From an uncultured Moraxella sp. (GTDB taxonomy: Bacteria; Pseudomonadota; Gammaproteobacteria; Pseudomonadales; Moraxellaceae): a stretch of DNA of 32,846 nt. Positions 14,718 to 23,436 of the stretch are shown in pieces (position 1 is the first letter of the stretch; every line of letters starts with the position of its first letter). A program made the position numbers and the translations under genes. Under the pieces are notes generated by a model. That model was not told the DNA's origin. It did not search any database and worked only from the letters and a program-made list of their open reading frames with translations. The stretch spans positions 1 through 32,846 of the forward strand of contig CALTTC010000021.1 of the NCBI GenBank assembly GCA_943908425.1, in the 5' to 3' direction.

Positions 14718-16154
14718 CTAAGTTAAGAAAAAATACGCCCAAATCGTAACAATAATAATGGCAATGATGTTTAATAAAAAGCCCACCTGCATCATATCTT
14801 TTTGGCGGATATGCCCTGTCCCCATTACAATGGCGTTGGGCGGCGTTGCCACAGGCAGCATAAAGGCACACGATGCCCCAATGCCAATAATCATGACCAA
14901 CACTTCAGCAGGCAACCCAAGCTGTACCCCTATCGGTGCAAATAATGGCACAAGCAAGGCAGCCGATGCGGTATTGGACGTAAATTCAGTCAAAAAGATA
15001 ATAAATGCCGCCACCGCCAAAATCACCACAAGCACAGGCGCCACCGCCAAAAAGTTGGCGATAAGGTTACCCAGCACTTCAGACGCACCAGACGTTTTCA
15101 TGACATTGGATAACGCCAAACCACCACCAAACAGTAGCAATACGCCCCAATCGGTATTATCCGATACCTGTTTCCAGCTAACAAGCCCCAGCATAAGCAC
15201 GGCAACCGCCGCCACTAAAGCAATGACGCTGTCTGGCTTATCAAAACCTACGGCTGTCCCTAATTGCTTACCAAAAATCCACGCCAATGCTGTAACAATA
15301 AACACAACAATCGTTAAAATGCGTGGCGTTGTCCAAGCAATGGTTTCATTCACTGCGGCAACCTTTTGGTTCAAATTGGGTTTTAAAAATACATACATCG
15401 CCCCAAGCAAGGTTGGCATTAGTACAAGCACCATTGGCACGCCAAATTTCATCCAGCCTGCAAAATCAAGCCCCAACTCTTTGGCGGCGATACCGTTTGG
15501 CGGTGAACCCACCATCGTTCCAAGCCCACCAATAGATGCAGAATAGGCAATACCCAATAAGACAAAAACAAAGGTATTGCGGTCTTTATGCACATCAAGC
15601 GATGACAATAGCCCAATCGCTAACGGCAACATCATCGCCGCCGTGGCAGTGTTGCTAATCCACATTGACAAAGCTGCCGTTACTGTAAAAATCAGCCCAA
15701 CCGCCACGCCAAGCCGTCCGCCTGCCAATCCTACAATGCCATAAGCGATTTTTTTATCTAACTTTTGCACATGTAAAGTTGCCGCCAAGGCAAATCCGCC
15801 AAAAAACACATAAATAATTGGGTCAGCAAAATTTGCCAAGGCGGTTTTGGTATCAAAGCCTTCAATGCCAATCAGCACCGCCAAAATCGGCACCAAAATG
15901 GCGGTAGCAGTAATATGAATGGCTTCGGTCAGCCACAGCACCCCAATAAATAGTAGCAGTGCCAAGCCCCTATTTGCCATATCGTCAAAAGGCAACAGAT
16001 AATACAACATAAACGCTGCCGCTGCCGCAATCGCCACAATACCCAGACCCTTGCCTGTACCGTGGGGAAATTGCCCTGATAAAGGCGGTTCGTTCTCGGC
16101 ACGCTGAAAATCCGTTTCTTGGTTCATCTCGTTCACCTTATTTGTTTTGGTCAT
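14718..16154 (-). CDS. DASS (SLC13) family sodium/anion symporter
   Basis: The 478-residue inner-membrane protein has about 11-12 hydrophobic segments and the two hallmark SNT motifs of the divalent anion:sodium symporter family, SNTATAAMMLP in the first half and SNTASAALLVP in the second. The ATPPNAIVMGTG motif lies near the C-terminus and SPPNGIAAKELG after the first repeat. Known members carry C4-dicarboxylates such as succinate and fumarate, citrate or sulfate; dicarboxylates are the likeliest cargo. ATG 16154 is chosen over GTG 16160 because AGGAG lies 5 nt upstream of it. A hydrophilic N-terminal tail of about 35 residues precedes the first membrane span. Confidence 0.92.
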   Translation of the reverse strand: MTKTNKVNEMNQETDFQRAENEPPLSGQFPHGTGKGLGIVAIAAAAAFMLYYLLPFDDMANRGLALLLFIGVLWLTEAIHITATAILVPILAVLIGIEGFDTKTALANFADPIIYVFFGGFALAATLHVQKLDKKIAYGIVGLAGGRLGVAVGLIFTVTAALSMWISNTATAAMMLPLAIGLLSSLDVHKDRNTFVFVLLGIAYSASIGGLGTMVGSPPNGIAAKELGLDFAGWMKFGVPMVLVLMPTLLGAMYVFLKPNLNQKVAAVNETIAWTTPRILTIVVFIVTALAWIFGKQLGTAVGFDKPDSVIALVAAVAVLMLGLVSWKQVSDNTDWGVLLLFGGGLALSNVMKTSGASEVLGNLIANFLAVAPVLVVILAVAAFIIFLTEFTSNTASAALLVPLFAPIGVQLGLPAEVLVMIIGIGASCAFMLPVATPPNAIVMGTGHIRQKDMMQVGFLLNIIAIIIVTIWAYFFLT

Positions 16155-16326
16155 TGACACTCCTTTTACGCAAAAACAAGCAAACCTTGCTTAAAAATGT
16201 TAAAATAATTGCCAGTAAGCTTATGGTTAAGTCCACACCTTGGCGACCACTAGCATTGAAATTATAAAACAATATTGCAAGCTTTACTATCTTTTTTTAA
16301 TCAAACATACATAAGCGAGAAACAAA

Positions 16327-16527
16327 ATGTCAGACAGCAAAAACGACTATAAAAGTGCCTATCACACCCTAAAAACTAACGCTGAACGCTTGCAAAGCCG
16401 TGAAGATATTGATATTGATGAATTGGTAAATATTGTTGAGCAATCACTTGCAGCTTACGAGGTCTGCCAAGCACGCATACAAGCAGTAGAAACTGCCCTT
16501 AATCACGCCTTTGATAGCCACAGCTAA
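16327..16527 (+). CDS. xseB: Exodeoxyribonuclease VII small subunit
   Basis: This 66-residue, mostly helical, acidic protein matches XseB: SAYHTLKTNAERLQSREDIDIDELVNIVEQSLAAYEVCQARIQAVETAL, with the usual two-helix hairpin in which the second helix contains the conserved ExS/A...Y..C...I..VE pattern. XseB binds the large subunit XseA to form the nuclease that degrades single-stranded DNA to short oligonucleotides. xseA is not in the window. The gene is convergent with the ATPase gene and their stop codons overlap by 4 nt. The family is short and poorly conserved, hence moderate confidence. Confidence 0.8.
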   Translation: MSDSKNDYKSAYHTLKTNAERLQSREDIDIDELVNIVEQSLAAYEVCQARIQAVETALNHAFDSHS

Positions 16528-17273
16528 TCCGCCGTTTGTAAACAAGCCAAGATTGCTTGTTTTAGTTGCAAGTAATCTTGTGATACAAAAAACCCATGAT
16601 CTTTGGGGATAACAAACTTATCGGCAAAGCGTGCAGGTGAACCCTTTAACACAAATATCCTATCAGCCAATGCCATCGCTTCATCAATATCGTGCGTTAT
16701 CATAAGACACGTTAGGGCGTGTTTTTGTTGAAAGTTATGAAACCAATCATACATAGCGTGCTTGGTTACAAAATCAAGGGCAGAAAATGGCTCATCTAAC
16801 AGCATTAAGCGTTGATTGCTCAAATAGGTGCGTAGTAATGCCGCTCGCTGACGTTGCCCTCCTGATAGCAGGCTTGGATATTTATGCACAAGGCTATCAA
16901 GCCCAAAATCTTTGAGCAGTGGGGTGATTTTGGCCTTAATAACCGCTTTGGATTCGCCTTTTAAAGTCAGTGGCAAGGCGATATTGTCATACACACTTTT
17001 AAAGGGCAACAATAAATCTTTTTGGAGCATATAGCCCACAAATCCTGCCTGCCCTGTAACATCAATGCCATCAATAAATACCTTGCCTGACGTTGGCGTC
17101 AAAAGCCCCGATGCAATATTAAAGAGCGTGGTCTTACCCACGCCACTTGTACCAACGATTGCCACCACTTGATTTTGCTTAACGCCTAGGCTTAGCCCAT
17201 CAAAAATCGGCTTGTCATCAAAATAATGGCAAATATTGTCTAAAATTAGTTTGTCGCAATTATCTATCTTCAA
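16524..17273 (-). CDS. thiZ: ABC transporter ATPase of a thiamine-precursor uptake system
   Basis: The 249-residue ATPase has Walker A GTSGVGKTT, Q-loop YMLQKDLLLPF, ABC signature LSGGQRQRAALLRTYL, Walker B LMLLDEPFSALD and the switch ITHDIDEAM. It energises uptake with the permease and lipoprotein encoded upstream. The open frame continues to 17336 but the upstream residues do not fit the family; a TTG start at 17273, with AAGGA 9 nt before it, gives the usual N-terminus. This start lies inside the last 14 nt of the EcsC-family frame. The thiZ name rests on operon context (TPP riboswitch, THI5-like binding protein). Confidence 0.87.
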   Translation of the reverse strand: MKIDNCDKLILDNICHYFDDKPIFDGLSLGVKQNQVVAIVGTSGVGKTTLFNIASGLLTPTSGKVFIDGIDVTGQAGFVGYMLQKDLLLPFKSVYDNIALPLTLKGESKAVIKAKITPLLKDFGLDSLVHKYPSLLSGGQRQRAALLRTYLSNQRLMLLDEPFSALDFVTKHAMYDWFHNFQQKHALTCLMITHDIDEAMALADRIFVLKGSPARFADKFVIPKDHGFFVSQDYLQLKQAILACLQTAD

Positions 17274-17881
17274 TAAAGATTTTCCTTGCCGTATTGCCCA
17301 CAATATTGGTCGTATAAGCATCAAAGCTACCACCAATCACTCCACCTAAAACAGGCACTACTTTAGTGAGATTAATGACCCCTGTAGAGCCCGCTTTAGT
17401 CAATAAACGAAAACCTACTGCTTTATTTATCTTTTTTAATACTTCACCACTTACCTTTTTTTGGATAAAATTATAGGCAAATTTAGTGCCAACGCTCACA
17501 CCAACGTCTTTTAAAACTTCCGTTGCTCCGTTACCCAAAAGACAGCCATACACCATCGTTTGCACTTGATCGCTTTTGATATCATAGCCACCCATATGTG
17601 CGATAGCCGCAATCATGCGCACTTGAATATAAAGAGTTGAAGCAATATTAGCCGGCAATGCTGCGGGCAAGGTAATAAGCCCACCCATATTGGCAAGTCC
17701 GCCTAACGTTCCGGCTTTTGTGTTTTGATAGCGTATTAACCTGTTCCACAAGTGGCTTATCGTTATTCATATAATCCTGCGCCAGTTCATAAGCACTACC
17801 AAACCCAATACCATCTACCGCTTTTTCGTACGACCAATCCATAATTTCTTGCATTGTGTCAATAGAAATTAATTCTGCCAT
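17260..17881 (-). pseudogene. EcsC-family protein, frameshifted
   Basis: Two frames form one EcsC-like protein of about 205 residues. ATG 17881 gives MAELISIDTMQEIMDWSYEKAVDGIGFGSAYELAQDYM and ends its good match at VEQV; the second frame resumes at LIRYQNTKAGTLGGLANMGGLITLPAALPANIASTLYIQVRMIAAIAHMGGYD and ends at 17260. Removing one G in the CAGG near 17740 joins them as VEQLIRYQNTKAG. EcsC-family proteins are small membrane-associated proteins of unknown biochemical function named after a Bacillus operon. It sits between the binding-protein and ATPase genes, an unusual place. It could be an inactivated cargo gene, a programmed or phase-variable frame, or a sequencing error. Confidence 0.8.
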
Positions 17882-17942
17882 GATTTACCCCAAAAAAATA
17901 ACATTATAACTACCCACACATTAAAAGACAATTGATTGCTAT

Positions 17943-18953
17943 TTAGGGCAAATAATCATTACTTACCCCTGCTTGTGGGGCAAAGGGCTTATCTACCAAC
18001 TGCTGCTCGTACACCCAGCGATAAAAATTATCCCAGCGATTATAATCAAATTTACCCCAATCGCCCTTATCGTCCAAATACAGCGTTGATAAGTATTTTT
18101 GGCTTTCTTGCACCAATTCTTTATTGGTTTCTGGGGCGTGTTTTAGCAAAATATCAGCGGCAGCTTCTGGGTTTTTGGCGGCATAAACATACCCTTCTTG
18201 AATGGCGGTGAGTGCCTTTTTGTAACGCTCTGGATTGTTTTTTAATTGATTGTCATTGGCAATCAAAACAGGCGTGTAATAATTAAAAGCAGGGTTATAA
18301 TCTCTTAAATAAAAAAAGTTCATATCCACGCCTTTGATTTTAGAATGGATATAATCCCAGCCATAATACGCCAAAAGATAGTCAAACTGATTTAAACGCA
18401 AAGCCGTGGTAGCATCTGTTGTCTCGCCTGGGATTTTGTTTAATGGCGTGCCAACCAAATCGGCAACGGTCGCATCATCAACGGGGTCTTCCCAAGTAGA
18501 ATAACGCAGTCCGTGCAAATCTTTGGGCGTTTTTGCCCCCAAAGACGCAAGCGACATCAGCCCCGCACTGTTATTTTGGGCGATGGCCGCAACAGCAGTA
18601 ATCGGCTCACCTTTCACCAAGCGTTTGACCATATTGGGCTGAAAATAGACCCCCAAATCAGCACGTTCATTTGCCACAAGCGTTGAAGTGCTGTCTTCGC
18701 TTGGCTGGACAATTTTGGCATCAAAGCCTTGATTTTCAAAATAACCCAGCTCTTTTGCCACATAAAGCCCCGTGTGGTTGGTATTAGGCACCCAGTCTAA
18801 TGCAATGACAAGCTCTTCTAATGCCTGCTTATCCGTGCTTAACGTGGTATCGCTTGTGGGCGTGGCGACATCTGTCGTTTGAGTATCATTGGGCTTTTGA
18901 CAACCAACAAGCCCAAGCACCATTGCCAAAAAACCGATTTTAACTGCTTTCAT
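17943..18953 (-). CDS. thiY: THI5/NMT1-like substrate-binding lipoprotein
   Basis: The 336-residue product has a lipoprotein signal (lipobox LVGC, Cys18) and a mature domain that starts VIALDWVPNTNHTGLYVAKELGYFENQGFD, the hallmark of THI5/NMT1-like proteins. ThiY members bind pyrimidine precursors of thiamine such as formylaminopyrimidine or HMP. GETTDATTALRLNQFDYLLAYYGWDYI matches the family's second lobe. The spacing from the permease stop is 2 nt and AAGGAG overlaps that stop, so translation is coupled. The TPP riboswitch upstream supports the thiamine role; which pyrimidine is bound cannot be decided here. Confidence 0.92.
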   Translation of the reverse strand: MKAVKIGFLAMVLGLVGCQKPNDTQTTDVATPTSDTTLSTDKQALEELVIALDWVPNTNHTGLYVAKELGYFENQGFDAKIVQPSEDSTSTLVANERADLGVYFQPNMVKRLVKGEPITAVAAIAQNNSAGLMSLASLGAKTPKDLHGLRYSTWEDPVDDATVADLVGTPLNKIPGETTDATTALRLNQFDYLLAYYGWDYIHSKIKGVDMNFFYLRDYNPAFNYYTPVLIANDNQLKNNPERYKKALTAIQEGYVYAAKNPEAAADILLKHAPETNKELVQESQKYLSTLYLDDKGDWGKFDYNRWDNFYRWVYEQQLVDKPFAPQAGVSNDYLP

Positions 18954-18955
18954 TA

Positions 18956-19717
18956 CTACTCCTTAATCAATTGATAACGTAAAACATATCGCTCTAATAG
19001 TTTTATTAAAGCAATCAATAATAAAGTCAAAAAACTAATAAAGAATATCACCGCAAACATATTATCAAGCTCATATGCCTTTCTAACACGGGTCATATAC
19101 ACACCAAGCCCATGATAACCGCCCAGCCATTCTGCCACTACCGCCGAAATTAAAGCATACGACATCGCCACCTTTAAGCCTGTAAAAAAATGGCTCATCG
19201 CACTTGGAATTTTTAGATGATAATACAACTGCACTTGGCTTGCTTTCATTGATTTAAATAAATTAAGCTCGTCTTTACCCAGTGATTGATAGCCGTCAAT
19301 CAAGGCAATGGTCATTGGAAAAAACACCGACAGCACCACCAGCACCACTTTTGGGGTAATGCCATAGCCAAGCCAAATCACAAGCAAAGGGGCAATGGCA
19401 ATGGTTGGAATGGTTTGATTTAATAATAAAATCGGATAAATAACCTGCCGAAATCCACGGGATAAATCCATTAAAATAGACAAAACAAAACTTAGCACCA
19501 GCCCAATGGTCGTACCCAATAAGGCGGTAATAAGCGTATATTTGGCGTGCATCATCAATAAAGCAAAATCATCAATAAACGCCCCAACAATCTGCCAAGG
19601 CGATGGCAACAGATAATCAGGCAATATCCCTACTGCCACCACCCATTGCCATAGCAATAAAAGCACCACCACCAAGCTATAAGACTGAACTAGGCGTTTG
19701 ATGGATAGTATTGTCAT
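18956..19717 (-). CDS. thiX: ABC transporter permease, thiamine-precursor uptake
   Basis: This 253-residue inner-membrane protein has about six hydrophobic segments and the BPD_transp_1 EAA-type loop (FFPMTIALIDGYQSLGKDELNLFKSMKASQVQLYYHLKIPSAMSHFF), which contacts the ATPase. The layout matches permeases of taurine/nitrate/THI5-type importers. ATG 19717 is used because its A is also the last base of the upstream ORF's stop (TAATG); the open frame extends to 19726 without a better start. The neighbours are a THI5-like binding lipoprotein and an ATPase, so it completes an ABC importer. Confidence 0.9.
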   Translation of the reverse strand: MTILSIKRLVQSYSLVVVLLLLWQWVVAVGILPDYLLPSPWQIVGAFIDDFALLMMHAKYTLITALLGTTIGLVLSFVLSILMDLSRGFRQVIYPILLLNQTIPTIAIAPLLVIWLGYGITPKVVLVVLSVFFPMTIALIDGYQSLGKDELNLFKSMKASQVQLYYHLKIPSAMSHFFTGLKVAMSYALISAVVAEWLGGYHGLGVYMTRVRKAYELDNMFAVIFFISFLTLLLIALIKLLERYVLRYQLIKE

Positions 19718-19971
19718 TAAGGGCAATCCCTAAGATGGGGCGATACCAAGCCAAATGCGACTAAACAAAAAATAACCAAAAACAATACAACGTCCAAAAA
19801 ACGATAGATGGATTGGTTAATAATGAGTTGATGTGTGAATTTTGATAAAGACAGACAAGTCGTATTGTCGGTGATTAGACTGTCAGCGATTGGATAAGTG
19901 CCAAGGTAAGTGCCAAAGCCAAGTAGCCAAGCCAACAACCGCTGACAGGTAAGCTTTTGATATGCTTGCAT
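19717..19971 (-). CDS. Unrecognised 84-residue membrane protein directly under the TPP riboswitch
   Basis: Not recognised. The ATG at 19971 follows the riboswitch immediately, with AGGA (19981-19978) 6 nt upstream inside the aptamer's 3' end. The product has a moderately hydrophobic stretch near residues 12-29 (LLAWLLGFGTYLGTYPIA) and a strong one near 56-76 (YRFLDVVLFLVIFCLVAFGLV), suggesting one or two membrane spans. Its stop overlaps the permease start as TAATG, the arrangement of translational coupling. It may be an accessory subunit of the importer or a coupling leader ORF. The well-placed ribosome site and stop-start overlap argue that it is translated, but there is no family match by eye. 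Confidence 0.55.
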   Translation of the reverse strand: MQAYQKLTCQRLLAWLLGFGTYLGTYPIADSLITDNTTCLSLSKFTHQLIINQSIYRFLDVVLFLVIFCLVAFGLVSPHLRDCP

Positions 19972-19972
19972 T

Positions 19973-20081
19973 TAGTTTCCTACGCCAGTATTAACTGTAT
20001 CAGGTTCACGGGTATGGTCTCAGCTTTATTTATTTTAGTTAGTTTTTTATAGCTAATTTAAAAAATAAAGCACCCCGACTA
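19973..20081 (-). ncRNA. TPP riboswitch (THI element)
   Basis: On the minus strand all conserved blocks of the thiamine pyrophosphate aptamer are present in order: TAGTCGGGGTGC (20081-20070), GCTGAGA (20024-20018), ACCCGTGAACCTGAT, then the GGCGTAGGAAACTA end (closing at 19973). P1 forms between TAGT (20081-20078) and ACTA (19976-19973). P3 is long and AT-rich. The AGGA used as ribosome site for the next ORF lies within the aptamer next to P1, and no terminator hairpin separates them, so repression is probably translational when TPP binds. Confidence 0.95.
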
Positions 20082-20245
20082 TGCGTTTATCATAACCGAT
20101 TGTTGGATAGTTTGCAAGCAATTAGCAGTGGGCGGTTTTTATTTAATCCAGAAACCCATCTAATTTAAAAACTTATCATTTGATTTTCGCTATGACAATG
20201 ACAGCCAAGTGGCTCAGATTTAACCAACAACTTAATTTAACAAAA

Positions 20246-20330
20246 CTTAAGCTTAATAACAATTTAAGCTTAATAACAATTTAAGCTTAATAGTAACTTA
20301 ACTTTAATAATAACTTAAGCTTAACAATAA
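20246..20330. repeat. Five-unit 17-bp tandem repeat array
   Basis: Five contiguous 17-bp units of consensus YTTAAGCTTAATAACAA lie at 20246-20262, 20263-20279, 20280-20296, 20297-20313 and 20314-20330; units 1 and 2 differ by one base and the rest are more divergent. A partial unit flanks each side. Each intact unit contains the palindrome TTAAGCTTAA. The array sits between the radA stop (20387) and the riboswitch promoter region. Confidence 0.9.
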
Positions 20331-20386
20331 CTTAATCCATCAACCATTTTATTAAATTCACATACGTTGCCCACGCTTAATCGCCA

Positions 20387-21781
20387 TCACAAATCAAACG
20401 CTTGGCTTAAGGCATCATCAAGGCGTTCTACGGCAATGATTGTTAATTTATGAAAGCCTTTGGCGTCTTTTGGGGCATTGGCTTTTGGAATGATAGCGTG
20501 GGTAAAGCCGTGTTTTATCGCTTCTTTTAGGCGTTCTTGCCCATTGGGGACTGGGCGAATTTCACCTGAGAGTCCTACTTCACCAAATACACACAGCCCA
20601 AATGGCAAGGCTTTTTCTTTTAAGCTTGACGCACAAGCCAAAAGTACCGCCAAATCCGAGCCTGTTTCTAGCACTTTTACCCCGCCCACCACATTGACAT
20701 AGACATCTTGTCCACTCATATAAATACCGCCATGGCGATGCATAACCGCAAGTAGCATTGATAGACGCTGATAATCTAGCCCCAATGCCATACGTCTGGG
20801 CTGAGCTTGGGCATCATCTACCAAGGCTTGCACTTCTACAAGCAAGGGGCGTGTGCCTTCACGGCTGACCATCACCACCGACCCTGCCACAGGGGTTGCA
20901 TAGCGAGACAAAAAAATCGCCGATGGATTGGCAACTTCTTTTAGCCCTGTGTCGGTCATACCAAAAATCCCAAGCTCATTGACCGCCCCAAAGCGATTTT
21001 TGACCGCACGAATCATACGAAAACGGCTGTCTGACTGCCCTTCAAAATACAAAACTGCATCTACCATATGCTCAAGCACACGAGGCCCTGCCAATGCCCC
21101 TTCTTTGGTAACGTGTCCCACCAAAAACAACGCCGTGCCTGTTTGCTTGGCATAACGAGTCAAAATCGCCGCTGATTCTCGGATTTGAGCCACCCCACCT
21201 GGGGCAGATTGTATCATCTCACTAAACACGGTCTGAATGGAATCAATCACCGCCACCGCTGGTTGCTCTGTCGTCAATGCCAAACAAATGGCGTCCACAT
21301 TTGTCTCAGCAAGCACACGCAAACGGTCGGTTGGTAGCCCTAAGCGTTTGGCACGCATCGCCACTTGCGATAAGCTTTCTTCGCCTGTGATGTATAACGC
21401 ACTGCCTGACAGCGAATCAGTCTTTGCCATATGAATGGCGGTTTGTAATAAAATTGTGGATTTGCCAATGCCGGGGTCGCCACCAATCAGCACCACCGAC
21501 CCTGCCACAAGCCCACCGCCTAACACACGGTCAAACTCGCCAATGCCTGTTGGCATACGCGTTTCAAGGCTAATGCCCACATTGTCCAGCGTCAATACAT
21601 TACTGCTGTCGCCTGCATAATTGGCGGTCTTGGGGCGTGATTTTTTATGGTGATGCGGCATTGTTACCGCCAGCGTCTCAACAAGTGTGTTCCACTCCCC
21701 ACAATCAGTACACTTGCCTGCCCATTTGCCGTACATCGCCCCACAGTTTTGACAAACGTAACTGCTTGTTTTTTTTGCCAT
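20387..21781 (-). CDS. radA: DNA repair protein RadA (Sms)
   Basis: RadA is a RecA-related ATPase that acts in branch migration during recombination and repair. The 464-residue protein has an N-terminal zinc finger (Cys10, Cys13, Cys24, Cys27), Walker A GGDPGIGKST, ITGEES, the RadA-specific KNRFG motif in AVKNRFGAVNELG, and a C-terminal Lon-protease-like domain (GGVKVLETGSDLAVLLACASS, then FGEVGLSGEIRPV). Length is normal. It is transcribed alone, with a 550-bp spacer upstream. Confidence 0.97.
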   Translation of the reverse strand: MAKKTSSYVCQNCGAMYGKWAGKCTDCGEWNTLVETLAVTMPHHHKKSRPKTANYAGDSSNVLTLDNVGISLETRMPTGIGEFDRVLGGGLVAGSVVLIGGDPGIGKSTILLQTAIHMAKTDSLSGSALYITGEESLSQVAMRAKRLGLPTDRLRVLAETNVDAICLALTTEQPAVAVIDSIQTVFSEMIQSAPGGVAQIRESAAILTRYAKQTGTALFLVGHVTKEGALAGPRVLEHMVDAVLYFEGQSDSRFRMIRAVKNRFGAVNELGIFGMTDTGLKEVANPSAIFLSRYATPVAGSVVMVSREGTRPLLVEVQALVDDAQAQPRRMALGLDYQRLSMLLAVMHRHGGIYMSGQDVYVNVVGGVKVLETGSDLAVLLACASSLKEKALPFGLCVFGEVGLSGEIRPVPNGQERLKEAIKHGFTHAIIPKANAPKDAKGFHKLTIIAVERLDDALSQAFDL

Positions 21782-22281
21782 TACCTAGCCCTTATTTGCT
21801 TAGCTTTTTTATATCGCTTTAAAAGTTTTATATCATTTTAAGAGCTATTGTACCACAGCCCAAACAGCAATATATCAATCAATCACCCAATTTGCATTCC
21901 AAAAAAACAGCATTATCACAGACAGCAAAACCGTAGCTCTTGATTGGCTTTACTTAACCCATATTTTTGTTTAGCGTTTTTTAATCTCTATTTTTTAAGA
22001 TTATTTTATCATTTGTTATCGCCCTTTTTTTGTCGCCTTTAACCAAAGACAAGTTACCAGCTCGTCAATTAATTGACATTTAAACGCATTGTTTAACCAA
22101 TTTTTGCATTTGTCGTGATGTTAATTTTTTGTTAAGCTTTATCTGTTAAGCTTTAAAAGCTAAGGCTTAACAGTTACGCCTGTTTATTTTGTGTATTAAA
22201 GTTTGTTGGTTACAAGCTCGTGCTAAACATTTGTATTTTTTTGATAAAAAAAAATTATGATTATGTTAAATAAATCAAGCG
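21782..22281. other. Spacer between radA and trpS, no gene seen
   Basis: About 500 bp between divergent radA and trpS hold no convincing ORF. The region is AT-rich, with TGTTAAGCTTTA repeated near 22131 and 22145 and a small palindrome TCAATTAATTGA near 22064. Promoters of both genes must lie here; only the trpS one is listed. Confidence 0.5.
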
Positions 22282-22310
22282 TGGGCAAGCCAATCATTTT
22301 TTGTTATAAT
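22282..22310 (+). promoter_or_regulatory. Promoter of trpS
   Basis: A perfect TATAAT (22305-22310) with an extended TGT in front lies 17 nt from TGGGCA (22282-22287, 4 of 6 to consensus). Transcription would start near 22317, too close to the TTG at 22322 for it to be the start codon. Confidence 0.65.
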
Positions 22311-22339
22311 GACAGTTTTAATTGACCCCACAAACTGCA

Positions 22340-23389
22340 ATGACCAACCACACAAAACAACGCCTATTAACAGGCATTACCACCTCTGGCATACCCCATT
22401 TGGGCAACTATGTTGGGGCAATTCGCCCTGCCATTTTATCCGCCAAACACAGCGACAATAATGATGCTTATTTTTTCTTGGCAGATTGGCACGCCCTAAT
22501 CAAATGCCACGACCCAAGCCACGTCCACCAATCCACCAAAGCCATAGCAGCAACGTGGCTGGCTTGTGGTCTTGACCCAGAACGGGTCATCTTTTATCGC
22601 CAATCAGACGTTCCAGAAATTGCCGAGCTTGCTTGGCTTTTGGCGTGTAGCTGTAGCAAAGGGCTGATGAACCGAGCCCACGCCTATAAATCAGCTGTGG
22701 ACAACAATCTGGCACAGGACGATACTGACCCTGATTTTGGCATTTCTATGGGGTTGTTTAGCTACCCTGTCTTGATGGCGGCAGATATTTTGATGTTTAA
22801 TGCCACCCACGTCCCTGTTGGTCGTGATCAAATTCAGCACATTGAGATGGCACGAGATATGGCAGGGACGTTCAATTTTCGCTACGGCAATCTATTCACC
22901 CTACCAGAAGCGGTAACCCCTGACAATATTGCATTACTGACAGGGCTTGATGGGCGAAAAATGAGCAAAAGCTATAACAACACCATTCCCTTATTTGGCG
23001 ATGACCCCAATTTGGACAGCGAAAAACAGCTCAAAAAAGCCATTATGAGAATTGTAACCAACTCTCAATTACCAGACGAACCCAAAAATCCTGACGACAG
23101 CACCATCTTTGAGCTATATGAAGCCTTTGCCACGCCAAGCGAGTGTGCCAATTTGCGTGAGCGGTTTGCTACAGGTATCGGCTGGGGTGAAGCCAAAGAG
23201 TTGTTATTTACGCAAATCAACCGTGAGATTGCCCCTTATCGTGAGCGTTACGAGCATTTTATGGCAAATCCAAAAGAGCTAGAAGCGATTTTGCAAATGG
23301 GGGCAGAAAAAGCTCGCCGACACGCCAAAAAACAGCTAGCAAAAGCTCGTAAATTGGTCGGTATTAAGCCATTGGCTAAATTAAAGTAA
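22340..23389 (+). CDS. trpS: Tryptophanyl-tRNA synthetase
   Basis: This class I synthetase of 349 residues charges tRNA-Trp. It has TGITTSGIPHLGNYVGAI with the HIGH-like PHLGN at 19-23, the substrate-pocket region SYPVLMAADILMFNATHVPVGRDQIQHIEMARD, and the KMSKS loop GRKMSKSYNN. ATG 22340 is chosen because the promoter geometry excludes the TTG at 22322. No terminator is visible before the PAAR gene 47 nt downstream, so read-through into that module is possible. Confidence 0.96.
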   Translation: MTNHTKQRLLTGITTSGIPHLGNYVGAIRPAILSAKHSDNNDAYFFLADWHALIKCHDPSHVHQSTKAIAATWLACGLDPERVIFYRQSDVPEIAELAWLLACSCSKGLMNRAHAYKSAVDNNLAQDDTDPDFGISMGLFSYPVLMAADILMFNATHVPVGRDQIQHIEMARDMAGTFNFRYGNLFTLPEAVTPDNIALLTGLDGRKMSKSYNNTIPLFGDDPNLDSEKQLKKAIMRIVTNSQLPDEPKNPDDSTIFELYEAFATPSECANLRERFATGIGWGEAKELLFTQINREIAPYRERYEHFMANPKELEAILQMGAEKARRHAKKQLAKARKLVGIKPLAKLK

Positions 23390-23436
23390 CGCACAATTCA
23401 TAAGCGTTAAATTATTAAGAATAGGTAAACAAAATA

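Noticed and set aside
14758..15546. Open frame of 262 codons opposite the DASS symporter gene
   Set aside because: It lies wholly antisense to a clear transporter, is rich in Thr, Ser, Asn and Pro as expected from a shadow frame, and has no domain.
22322..22339. TTG start for trpS at 22322
   Set aside because: It falls about 5 nt after the expected transcription start and lacks a ribosome site; ATG 22340 is better.
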